DNA of 57,785 nucleotides. Origin: Oscillospiraceae bacterium. Lineage in GTDB: Bacteria > Bacillota > Clostridia > Oscillospirales > Oscillospiraceae. Where the stretch lies: assembly GCA_017538965.1 (NCBI GenBank), contig JAFYHU010000011.1, positions 1-57,785 of the forward strand, in the 5' to 3' direction. This document shows positions 52,088-57,785 of the stretch, in pieces (the first letter of the stretch is position 1; each line of letters starts with the position of its first letter). The notes under the pieces were generated by a model, which was given only the letters and a program-made list of their open reading frames with translations, was not told the origin of the DNA and did not search any database. The translations under genes were made by a program, and so were the position numbers.

Positions 52088-53237
52088 TATAATTTAACAG
52101 GAAGCTGCGGATGCTTTCTTCGCTTTCGCCGGCGCTGCCCTGAATCATCTCGGGCCGGCCGCCGCCGCGGCCGCCGATCCCGATGTTGATGGCTTTGGCC
52201 TCTTTCCGGAGATCCATGCTGCGGCTGCCGATGATATACCGGAAGCCTCCGTCCGCGGTGGGGAAAAACACCGCCGCCAGTCCGCCGCATTTTTCCATCA
52301 GGAGATTCACGAGTTCGCGTTCGGCAATTTCATCCGGAATCGACTCAAAAAGACAGATATTTCCCTCCGTCTCGGGCACCTGTGCGGCCTTGAAAGCGAT
52401 CAGCTCCATCTTGAGCGCCGCGTTTTCCTCTTTCATGCTTTCTTTTTCCTGCAGGATGCGCTGTACGGCCTGCGTCACTTCGTGGCGTTTGGCGCTCAGA
52501 AGGGCCGAGATTTCTGCTACGCTCTGCTGGCGGATGCGGTAATCCTCCAGCGCCTGCATCCCGCAGACCAGATTCAGGCGGATGCCTCCGCGATGCCGCT
52601 CAAAGAACTGTACCTTGATCACGCCGATCTCTCCGGTCCTCTCTACATGCGGCGCACAGCAGGCGCAGCAGTCCACTCCGGGAATTTCGACGATGCGCAC
52701 AGCCCCTTCCAGTTCCTTTTTGCTGCGATAGTCCAGCGCGGCAAGCTCATCGGGAGAGGGATACCAGACCTTCACCGGCAGATTGTCGCGGACCGCCTCG
52801 TTGGCCAGCGTCTCAATCTGAAGGATCTGTCCGGCATCCATCTCACGGTCAAAGTCGAGCGTCATCCCGTCTTCTCCCATGTGAAACCCCACGTTGCTGC
52901 AGCCGAAGAGACGGTGCGCGGTACCGGAGAAGATATGCTCGCCGCTGTGGTTCTGCATGCGCCTCAGGCGCAGCTCGCGGTCTACCGAACCAGACACCTT
53001 TTCTCCGACAGCCAGCGGAGCACTCAGATAATGAATGACCTCACCGCCGCGCTCATGCGTATCGGTGACGCACACGCCGCCCAAAACTCCGCGGTCTCCC
53101 GGCTGGCCACCGCCCTCGGGGAAGAAGGCCGTCCTGTCCAGCACGGTTTTCCAGATTTCTCCGTCCTGTTCGCACTTCAGCACCGTGGCCGTAAAGTCAA
53201 ACAGATGGCTGTCTTCGTAGTATAGCTTCTCAGTCAT
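52074..53237 (-). CDS. alaX: Alanyl-tRNA editing protein AlaX, long form
   Basis: A 387-residue trans-editing enzyme that hydrolyses misacylated Ser- or Gly-tRNA-Ala. The zinc site shows HSGEHIFSG (HxxxH) and the downstream C-x3-H in DCCACCAPHVERTG. The N-terminal portion FFPEGGGQPGDRG matches the AlaRS C-terminal editing region; a DHHA1-like tail GGRGGGRPEMIQG closes it, as in AlaX-L. It is in the serC-serA operon, which fits protecting tRNA-Ala when serine pools rise (inference). The start follows CGGAGTTCAAA. Confidence 0.9.
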   Translation of the reverse strand: MTEKLYYEDSHLFDFTATVLKCEQDGEIWKTVLDRTAFFPEGGGQPGDRGVLGGVCVTDTHERGGEVIHYLSAPLAVGEKVSGSVDRELRLRRMQNHSGEHIFSGTAHRLFGCSNVGFHMGEDGMTLDFDREMDAGQILQIETLANEAVRDNLPVKVWYPSPDELAALDYRSKKELEGAVRIVEIPGVDCCACCAPHVERTGEIGVIKVQFFERHRGGIRLNLVCGMQALEDYRIRQQSVAEISALLSAKRHEVTQAVQRILQEKESMKEENAALKMELIAFKAAQVPETEGNICLFESIPDEIAERELVNLLMEKCGGLAAVFFPTADGGFRYIIGSRSMDLRKEAKAINIGIGGRGGGRPEMIQGSAGESEESIRSFLLNYNHRL

Positions 53238-53257
53238 TTTGAACTCCGGAATCCCGT

Positions 53258-54421
53258 TCAGATCACCCGCACGCGCATGACCTCGTCCATCTCGCGAATG
53301 CCGTTGACCGTACCTTCATAGATGGCATCGCCGAGGTCGACGATGGTCACGGCATAGGCACCGCGGTGCTTGTTGATCATGTGCTCGACATTGATGTTCT
53401 TCGCGCTGATGAAGTCCAGAATACGCGTAATCATGCGCGGGACATTCCGGTGGATGACACAGAGGCGGCAGACGCCCAGACGGTTCAGATAGACATCGGG
53501 GAAGTTGACGGAATTGCGGATGTTGCCGTTGAGCAGATAGTCATACAGCTCATTGGCGGCCATCTCGGCGCAGCGGTCCTCGCTTTCGGGCGTGCAGGCG
53601 CCCAGATGCGGCATGGCAATGACGTTCGGAGCCTTGAGGATAACTTCGTTGGGGAAGTCGGTGACGTATTTGGCAACCTTGCCGCTCTTCAGCGCAGCGG
53701 TCATGTCCACATCGTTTACCACTTCGGCGCGCGACTCGTTGATGATGCGCACGCCGTCTTTCATCCGCGAGAAGGCATCGGCATCCAGCATGTTGTGCGT
53801 ATCCTCGGTAAAGGGTACGTTGATGCTGATATAATCGCAGTTTTCATACAGCTCTTCGATATTCTCGGTATGGAGAACCTTGCGCGAAAGACGCCAGGCG
53901 GCATCCACCGACAGGAAGGGATCATAGCCCAGCACGCGCATGTTCAGGTCCACACCGGCGTTGGCGACCAGCGCGCCGACCGCGCCGAGGCCGATGACGC
54001 CGAGGGTCTTGCCCAGCAGCTCGGGGCCGGTGAAGCTGGATTTTTTCTTCTCGACCAGCGCAGGGATGTTCTCGCCTTCGCCCGAGATGGAGTGCACCCA
54101 TTCGATGCTGCCCAGAATATCGCGCGAGGCCATAACCAGCGAGCAGATTTCCTGCTCCTTCACGGCCTGGGCGTTGGCGCCGGGCGCGTTGAAGACGACG
54201 ATGCCCTCTTCGGTGCAGCGCTCGACCGGAATGTTGTTGTAGCCGGCACCGGCGCGGGCGATGGCCAGCAGGCTCTCGGGAAACCGCGTCTCGTGCAGGT
54301 CGGCGCTGCGCAGCAGCAGTCCGCTGGGGTTATCGAGGTTCTCGCCGACCCGGCAGCCGTTTTTCTCAAGCGCCTCTATGCCGGCAGGCGAGATTTTATT
54401 CATGATCTGTATTTTAAACAT
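53258..54421 (-). CDS. serA: D-3-phosphoglycerate dehydrogenase with ACT domain
   Basis: A 387-residue enzyme catalysing the first step of serine synthesis. The Rossmann signature is VIGLGAVGALVANAG, with RAGAGYNNIPVE upstream and MPHLGACTPESEDRCAEMAANEL as the dehydrogenase C-terminal half. A short ACT domain (about 320-387, VIHRNVPRMITRILDF, NINVEHMINKHRGAYAVTIVDL) fits serine feedback. The ATG at 54421 overlaps the serC stop by 8 bp (ATGTTTAA). The shorter, ACT-bearing Bacillota type. The active-site His lies in PHLGA. Confidence 0.95.
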   Translation of the reverse strand: MFKIQIMNKISPAGIEALEKNGCRVGENLDNPSGLLLRSADLHETRFPESLLAIARAGAGYNNIPVERCTEEGIVVFNAPGANAQAVKEQEICSLVMASRDILGSIEWVHSISGEGENIPALVEKKKSSFTGPELLGKTLGVIGLGAVGALVANAGVDLNMRVLGYDPFLSVDAAWRLSRKVLHTENIEELYENCDYISINVPFTEDTHNMLDADAFSRMKDGVRIINESRAEVVNDVDMTAALKSGKVAKYVTDFPNEVILKAPNVIAMPHLGACTPESEDRCAEMAANELYDYLLNGNIRNSVNFPDVYLNRLGVCRLCVIHRNVPRMITRILDFISAKNINVEHMINKHRGAYAVTIVDLGDAIYEGTVNGIREMDEVMRVRVI

Positions 54422-55496
54422 GGTTCTTCTCAAACTCCTTCATGGTCTCAATAAGCGCTTCCACGCCCTCCATCGGCATGGCATTGTAGAGCGATGCCCG
54501 CATGCCGCCGGCGATTTTGTGTCCCTTCAGGTTCACCAGACCCCTCGAAGCCGCGAAGCGGATGAACGCGGCATCCAGGTCGGCATCGCCCGTACGGAAG
54601 GTGACGTTCATATCGCTGCGCGAGCCGGGGAGCGCGTGCGCGTGAAACAGCCGGCTTTCGTCCAGATACGCATAAAGCCGTCCTGCGCGCGCCTTCTTCA
54701 GTTGTTCCATGCCTTCAACGCCGCCCTGTTCCTGCAGCCAGTCCAGCACCAGCGACAGCATGTAGATACACCAGCACGGCGGTGTGTTCAGCATCGAATC
54801 CTGTCGGATCATCGTCTCGTAACTCATGATCTGCGGCGTGAAGGGGCGTTCGCGTCCGGCGAGCGTCCGGTCGATGATCACGACGGTAAGGCCGGCCGGA
54901 GCCATGTTCTTCTGTGCCCCGGCGTAGATCAGGCCGAAGCGGGAGACGTCCACGGGTCGGGAGAGAATGTCGGAGGACATGTCACAGACCAGCGGTGCCC
55001 CGCTCTCCGGAACATACGGCCACTCGGTCCCGTAGACGGTGTTGTTGGCGCAGTAATAGAAGTATTGCGCGCCCGGAGTCAGGGAAAGCTCGTCCTGTGT
55101 CGGAATCCGGTTGTGGCCGGACCCGGAAGTATCGCAGGCGATATGCACCGTGCCGTACTTCTCTGCTTCTTTGGCAGCTTTGGCCGAAAAATTGCCGGTT
55201 ACGGCATAATCGGCGGTCTTCTCTTCCATCAGGTTCATCGGAATCGCTGCAAACTGAAGCGTTGCGCCGCCCTGCAGGAACAGAATCTCGTGGCTTTCCG
55301 GAACACGCAGCGAGCTCCGGAGCTTTTCCTTTGCTTCGGTAAAGATCTCGATAAACGCAGGACTGCGGTGACTCATCTCCATGACGGACATGCCGCTGCC
55401 GCGGACATTCATCATCTCCGCGCGGGCACGCTGCAGCACTGCTTCCGGCAGCACCGACGGGCCGGCGGAAAAGTTAAAAACTCTGTCTTCTGTCAT
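54414..55496 (-). CDS. serC: Phosphoserine aminotransferase
   Basis: A 360-residue PLP enzyme converting 3-phosphohydroxypyruvate and glutamate to phosphoserine. The start RVFNFSAGPSVLPE and the PLP-lysine region YAGAQKNMAPAGL are diagnostic, with GGMRASLYNAMP at the C-terminus. Another ATG at 55508 (four codons upstream) is equally possible; GGTGA precedes the chosen one. It leads serC-serA-alaX, transcribed from the promoter at 55539-55567. No serB is present here. There is no T-box or other visible leader control. Confidence 0.95.
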   Translation of the reverse strand: MTEDRVFNFSAGPSVLPEAVLQRARAEMMNVRGSGMSVMEMSHRSPAFIEIFTEAKEKLRSSLRVPESHEILFLQGGATLQFAAIPMNLMEEKTADYAVTGNFSAKAAKEAEKYGTVHIACDTSGSGHNRIPTQDELSLTPGAQYFYYCANNTVYGTEWPYVPESGAPLVCDMSSDILSRPVDVSRFGLIYAGAQKNMAPAGLTVVIIDRTLAGRERPFTPQIMSYETMIRQDSMLNTPPCWCIYMLSLVLDWLQEQGGVEGMEQLKKARAGRLYAYLDESRLFHAHALPGSRSDMNVTFRTGDADLDAAFIRFAASRGLVNLKGHKIAGGMRASLYNAMPMEGVEALIETMKEFEKNHV

Positions 55497-55538
55497 TGTT
55501 TTCACCATTTGTCTTTCTCTTTGACTCCATGCCGACTG

Positions 55539-55567
55539 ATTATATATGAACCGTGCCCAAGTGTCAA
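55539..55567 (-). promoter_or_regulatory. Promoter of serC-serA-alaX
   Basis: Minus strand TTGACA (55562-55567), 17 bp, TATAAT (55539-55544), consensus hexamers. Confidence 0.88.
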
Positions 55568-55583
55568 TTGCTTTCGATCGGTC

Positions 55584-55612
55584 TTGACAGATTCGGCATT
55601 TCGGATTACAAT
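55584..55612 (+). promoter_or_regulatory. Promoter of the TPP riboswitch-thiT transcript
   Basis: TTGACA (55584-55589), 17 bp, TACAAT (55607-55612), about 20 bp before the riboswitch. Confidence 0.85.
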
Positions 55613-55630
55613 ATGCCCGCAATTGAATGT

Positions 55631-55720
55631 TGGGTGCTGGGTCTTCCCGGCTGAGAGAGGGTAATCGAGCCCTAAACCACGGAACCTGATCCGGATAATG
55701 CCGGCGTAGGAAAGCACGTG
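55631..55720 (+). ncRNA. TPP (thi-box) riboswitch
   Basis: GGGTGCT at the 5' side pairs with AGCAC at the 3' side. The invariant pieces GGCTGAGAGAGGG, CCCTAAACCACGGAACCTGATC and GATAATGCCGGCGTAGGAAAGCA are present in the correct order. It senses thiamine diphosphate. The terminator directly downstream indicates transcriptional control. Confidence 0.96.
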
Positions 55721-55727
55721 TTCATCG

Positions 55728-55761
55728 GCATCAGGTCTTTCGGAGCCTGATGTTTTCTTTT
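55728..55761 (+). terminator. Riboswitch-controlled terminator
   Basis: CATCAGG / CCTGATG stem followed by TTTTCTTTT, 9 nt after the aptamer. TPP binding would favour this terminator and lower thiT expression. Confidence 0.85.
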
Positions 55762-55792
55762 GGCTTTCCCAAAAAAAGAAGGGAGAAAAACC

Positions 55793-56359
55793 ATGAACAA
55801 ATCCAAACTCACTCTGCGTGCCCTGACCGAAGGCGCGGTCTTCGTCGCTCTCGCTCAGGTGCTCGGCTATCTCAAGCTCTTCGAACTGCCTCAGGGGGGT
55901 TCGATCGTGGTTGCCATGCTGCCGATCTTTGTCTTCTGCGCCCGCTGGGGCTTCGGTCCCGGCATGCTGGCAAGCTTCGTCTACAGCATCCTGCAGCTGA
56001 CGCTGGACGGGGCTTACGCCTGGGGCTGGCAGTCCATGCTCGGCGACTATCTCATCGCCTTTTCCGTCCTCGGTCTGGCAGGCCTGTTCCACAAGCAGAA
56101 ATACGGCTTTTTTACCGGCATCGTCGTCGGCAGTCTGGCCCGCTTTCTGGTCCATTATGTTGTGGGGGCCACGGTCTGGGCGGAATACATGCCGGAAACC
56201 TTCTTCGGCATGACGATGCACACGCCCTGGTTCTACTCTTTTCTCTACAACGGCAGCTATATGCTGATCGACATGCTTCTCTGTCTGGTCGTTGGCCTCC
56301 TGCTCTGGAAGCCCATGGGAAAATACATCCGCGGCGAAGATCTGGCAAAGACCACCTGA
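55793..56359 (+). CDS. thiT: Thiamine ECF transporter substrate-binding subunit ThiT
   Basis: A 188-residue S-component with about six membrane segments. The thiamine-binding region is visible in FVYSILQLTLDGAYAWGWQSMLGDYLIAF, and LTEGAVFVALAQVLGYLKLFELP forms the first helix pair. It works with the shared ECF energy module, which is not in this window. The ATG at 55793 is behind GAAGGGAG; the upstream in-frame ATG lies in the expression platform. Its control by TPP riboswitch supports thiamine as the ligand. Confidence 0.96.
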   Translation: MNKSKLTLRALTEGAVFVALAQVLGYLKLFELPQGGSIVVAMLPIFVFCARWGFGPGMLASFVYSILQLTLDGAYAWGWQSMLGDYLIAFSVLGLAGLFHKQKYGFFTGIVVGSLARFLVHYVVGATVWAEYMPETFFGMTMHTPWFYSFLYNGSYMLIDMLLCLVVGLLLWKPMGKYIRGEDLAKTT

Positions 56360-57649
56360 TCAGACAAGTTCGCCGACCAGGGTTCCGTCTTCCTCAGCGG
56401 AAAGAATGCGCACCGGGCGCATCTGACCGTGAAGCTCCGCTTCGGGGACGCGCACCAGCAGATAGGTGTCGCTGTGACCGAGTGAACCCTTTCCGTCCCC
56501 GGATTCAAACAGCACCGACAGCGTCTCTCCGATGCCGGCCGCGCGAAAAGCGCGGCCGGTCTCATTGGAGACCGCTTTTGCCTCGTGTGCCCGGCGGTTT
56601 TTGACCGCACTGGTCAGCTGTCCGGGCAGTTTGTCCGCCGGGGTTCCCGGCCGTCGGGAATAGGGGAAGACATGCAGTTCGGAGAAGGCGCACTTTCTCA
56701 GGAAGTCCAGCGTCTGCCGATGGTCCTCTTCCGTTTCCCCCGGAAAGCCCGCGATGAGGTCGCCGGTCAGGGCACAGCCCGGGAAATAGAAACGCAGCAG
56801 TTCGGTCCTCCGGTAAAAGAAGTCCGTGTCATATTTCCGGTTCATCGCTTTCAGCGTCCGGTCACAGCCCGACTGCAGAGACAGGTGGAAATGGCGGCAA
56901 AGCTTTCCGGTTGCAGCCAGCCGCCGGCAGAAGTCTTCCGTGATCACCGTCGGCTCCAGGGAACCGAGACGCAGGCGCATCTCTCCTGCTTCGGCTGCGG
57001 CAGCCTCCACGAGATCCGTCAGCGTCGGTTTTCCTTCCAGATCCAGGCCGTAGGAAGCTACTTCGATTCCTGTCAGAACCAGCTCCAGATATCCTTCCTC
57101 CCGGATTCTTCGGACTTCCGAAACCGCGTCACAGATCGGCATGCTGCGGAGGCTTCCCCGGACGTAGGGGATGATGCAGTAGCTGCAGAAATTCCGGCAG
57201 CCGTCCTGGACCTTCAGCATTGCGCGGGTTCTTCCGGAAACCGCGCCGGCCGGAAGCTGTTCCAAGGTCCGGCGGGAGAACGGCCGGTCGATCCGCGTTT
57301 CGCCTCCGCCCTGCGCGGCAGCGCGTTCCACCGCTTCCACGAAAGCCATGCGATCTCCGGTTCCGAACAGAACTTCTGCGCCGATCTCGGCATTCTCCTC
57401 GGGGCTCAGCTGGGCATAGCAGCCGCAGACGGCAACAACGGCATTCGGATTCTCATCCCGCAGCCGCCGGATGGTCTGGCGGGATTTTCGTCCGCTCTCG
57501 GCCGTGACGGCGCAGGTGTTGACAATGACGGCATCCGCCTGCTCGCCCGGGGCTGCTGCGGTATGTCCGTCCCGGCGCAGTTTTTCTTCCATTGCCTGTG
57601 TCTCAAACTGGTTGACCTTACAGCCCAGAGTGGCTATAATATATTTCAT
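56360..57649 (-). CDS. mtaB: tRNA t6A37 methylthiotransferase MtaB
   Basis: A 429-residue radical-SAM MTTase that converts t6A37 to ms2t6A37 in tRNA. The N-terminal UPF0004 domain begins MKYIIATLGCKVNQFETQAM with its Cys ligands (TCAVT, CGCYAQL). The radical-SAM cluster is CRNFCSYCIIPYVRG. A TRAM domain is at the C-terminus. The LGCKVNQ start marks the MtaB branch and not MiaB or RimO. Convergent to thiT with zero gap. The region just upstream of the start is a group II intron end, so its original promoter may be displaced. Confidence 0.94.
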   Translation of the reverse strand: MKYIIATLGCKVNQFETQAMEEKLRRDGHTAAAPGEQADAVIVNTCAVTAESGRKSRQTIRRLRDENPNAVVAVCGCYAQLSPEENAEIGAEVLFGTGDRMAFVEAVERAAAQGGGETRIDRPFSRRTLEQLPAGAVSGRTRAMLKVQDGCRNFCSYCIIPYVRGSLRSMPICDAVSEVRRIREEGYLELVLTGIEVASYGLDLEGKPTLTDLVEAAAAEAGEMRLRLGSLEPTVITEDFCRRLAATGKLCRHFHLSLQSGCDRTLKAMNRKYDTDFFYRRTELLRFYFPGCALTGDLIAGFPGETEEDHRQTLDFLRKCAFSELHVFPYSRRPGTPADKLPGQLTSAVKNRRAHEAKAVSNETGRAFRAAGIGETLSVLFESGDGKGSLGHSDTYLLVRVPEAELHGQMRPVRILSAEEDGTLVGELV

Positions 57650-57659
57650 GAGTAAATTT

Positions 57660-57785
57660 ATCTCTCCTTTTCATTCATAACAGTTGAAATAAACTCCTCC
57701 AAAGAACCGTACGTGCGGTTTTCCCGCATACGGCTCCCCACATTTACTTCAAACAATTGTCAGTTGTATATCACTTTACCGCACC
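57660..57785 (-). mobile_element. Group II intron, 3' end (domain V), cut by window edge
   Basis: On the minus strand, 57736-57704 reads GAGCCGTATGCGGG then AAAACCGCACGTACGGTTC, a 33-nt hairpin that is a near-exact domain V of bacterial group II introns (AGC-triad start, GAAA-type tip, ACGG...TTC end). About 40 nt more intron-like sequence, including the likely domain VI and 3' splice site, runs to near 57662. The rest of the intron, with any reverse transcriptase gene, lies outside the window to the right. mtaB begins about 12 bp further downstream. Confidence 0.8.

Noticed and set aside
55497-55620. T-box or serine-responsive leader before serC
   Set aside because: Only a consensus promoter and about 40 nt of leader are seen; no T-box sequence or specifier hairpin.

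Overview
The window is about 58 kb of gene-dense, GC-rich bacterial chromosome. The evidence points to an anaerobic, Gram-positive-type Bacillota, most likely class Clostridia. It carries hprK, rapZ and whiA, lipoprotein and GH25 cell-wall genes, a clostridial four-subunit 2-oxoacid:ferredoxin oxidoreductase, an enoate-reductase-type Fe-S flavoenzyme, a DUF1292 protein, a C_GCAxxG_C_C protein, a TPP-riboswitch-controlled thiT, and sigma-A promoters (TTGACA-N17-TATAAT type) with strong AGGAGG ribosome sites. A genus cannot be assigned from the sequence alone.

Layout. 1-3.4 kb: the str operon on the minus strand (rpsL-rpsG-fusA-tuf, tuf cut by the window edge). 3.5-8.6 kb: a minus-strand cluster of membrane-anchored esterase, GT4 glycosyltransferase, Nudix hydrolase and a FolC-5-formyl-THF cycloligase fusion. 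8.7-11.0 kb: cca, xpt, rpmB. 11.2-18.5 kb: a plus-strand operon hprK-murB-rapZ-whiA-dnaE with no yvcK/glmR. 18.7-24.1 kb: a phosphoesterase, a two-component system and a divergent lipoprotein that joins a propeller-like domain to a family-1 solute-binding domain. 24.1-26.7 kb: a DUF1292 gene, a structured 6S-like RNA with its own terminator, and a CsoR-family regulator divergent from a GH25 lysozyme, the two sharing one -10 region.

26.8-29.6 kb: tRNA-Pro(GGG) followed by a decayed integrase start, a DUF234-type ATPase whose promoter lies inside a perfect inverted repeat, and a PfkB kinase. This looks like a scarred integration site. 29.8-36.8 kb: a five-gene oligopeptide/nickel-type ABC importer and a MATE exporter in one operon. 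The operon is flanked by two promoters of identical unusual design (C-tract/G-tract palindrome, TTCCGC, 17 bp, TATNNT). The downstream copy faces a foldable stretch with no annotated gene.

36.8-44.4 kb: a PQ-loop-like membrane protein, the 2-oxoacid:ferredoxin oxidoreductase operon with a MinD-like ATPase, a SpoU methyltransferase, a small membrane protein and a large Fe-S flavin oxidoreductase. 44.4-57.8 kb: C_GCAxxG_C_C protein, PLP aminotransferase, ABC exporter, glycogen phosphorylase, omega-amidase-type hydrolase, alaX, serA, serC, TPP riboswitch-thiT and mtaB. A group II intron end (domain V) abuts the mtaB start at the right edge.

Themes: amino acid and 2-oxoacid fermentation (aminotransferase, nitrilase/omega-amidase, ferredoxin oxidoreductase, serine synthesis), cell-envelope work, and ribosome/tRNA functions. 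The most promising undescribed elements are the twin C/G-tract promoters around the ABC-MATE locus with an orphan structured transcript, the 24.5 kb structured RNA, and the propeller-SBP sensor-like lipoprotein beside its two-component system.
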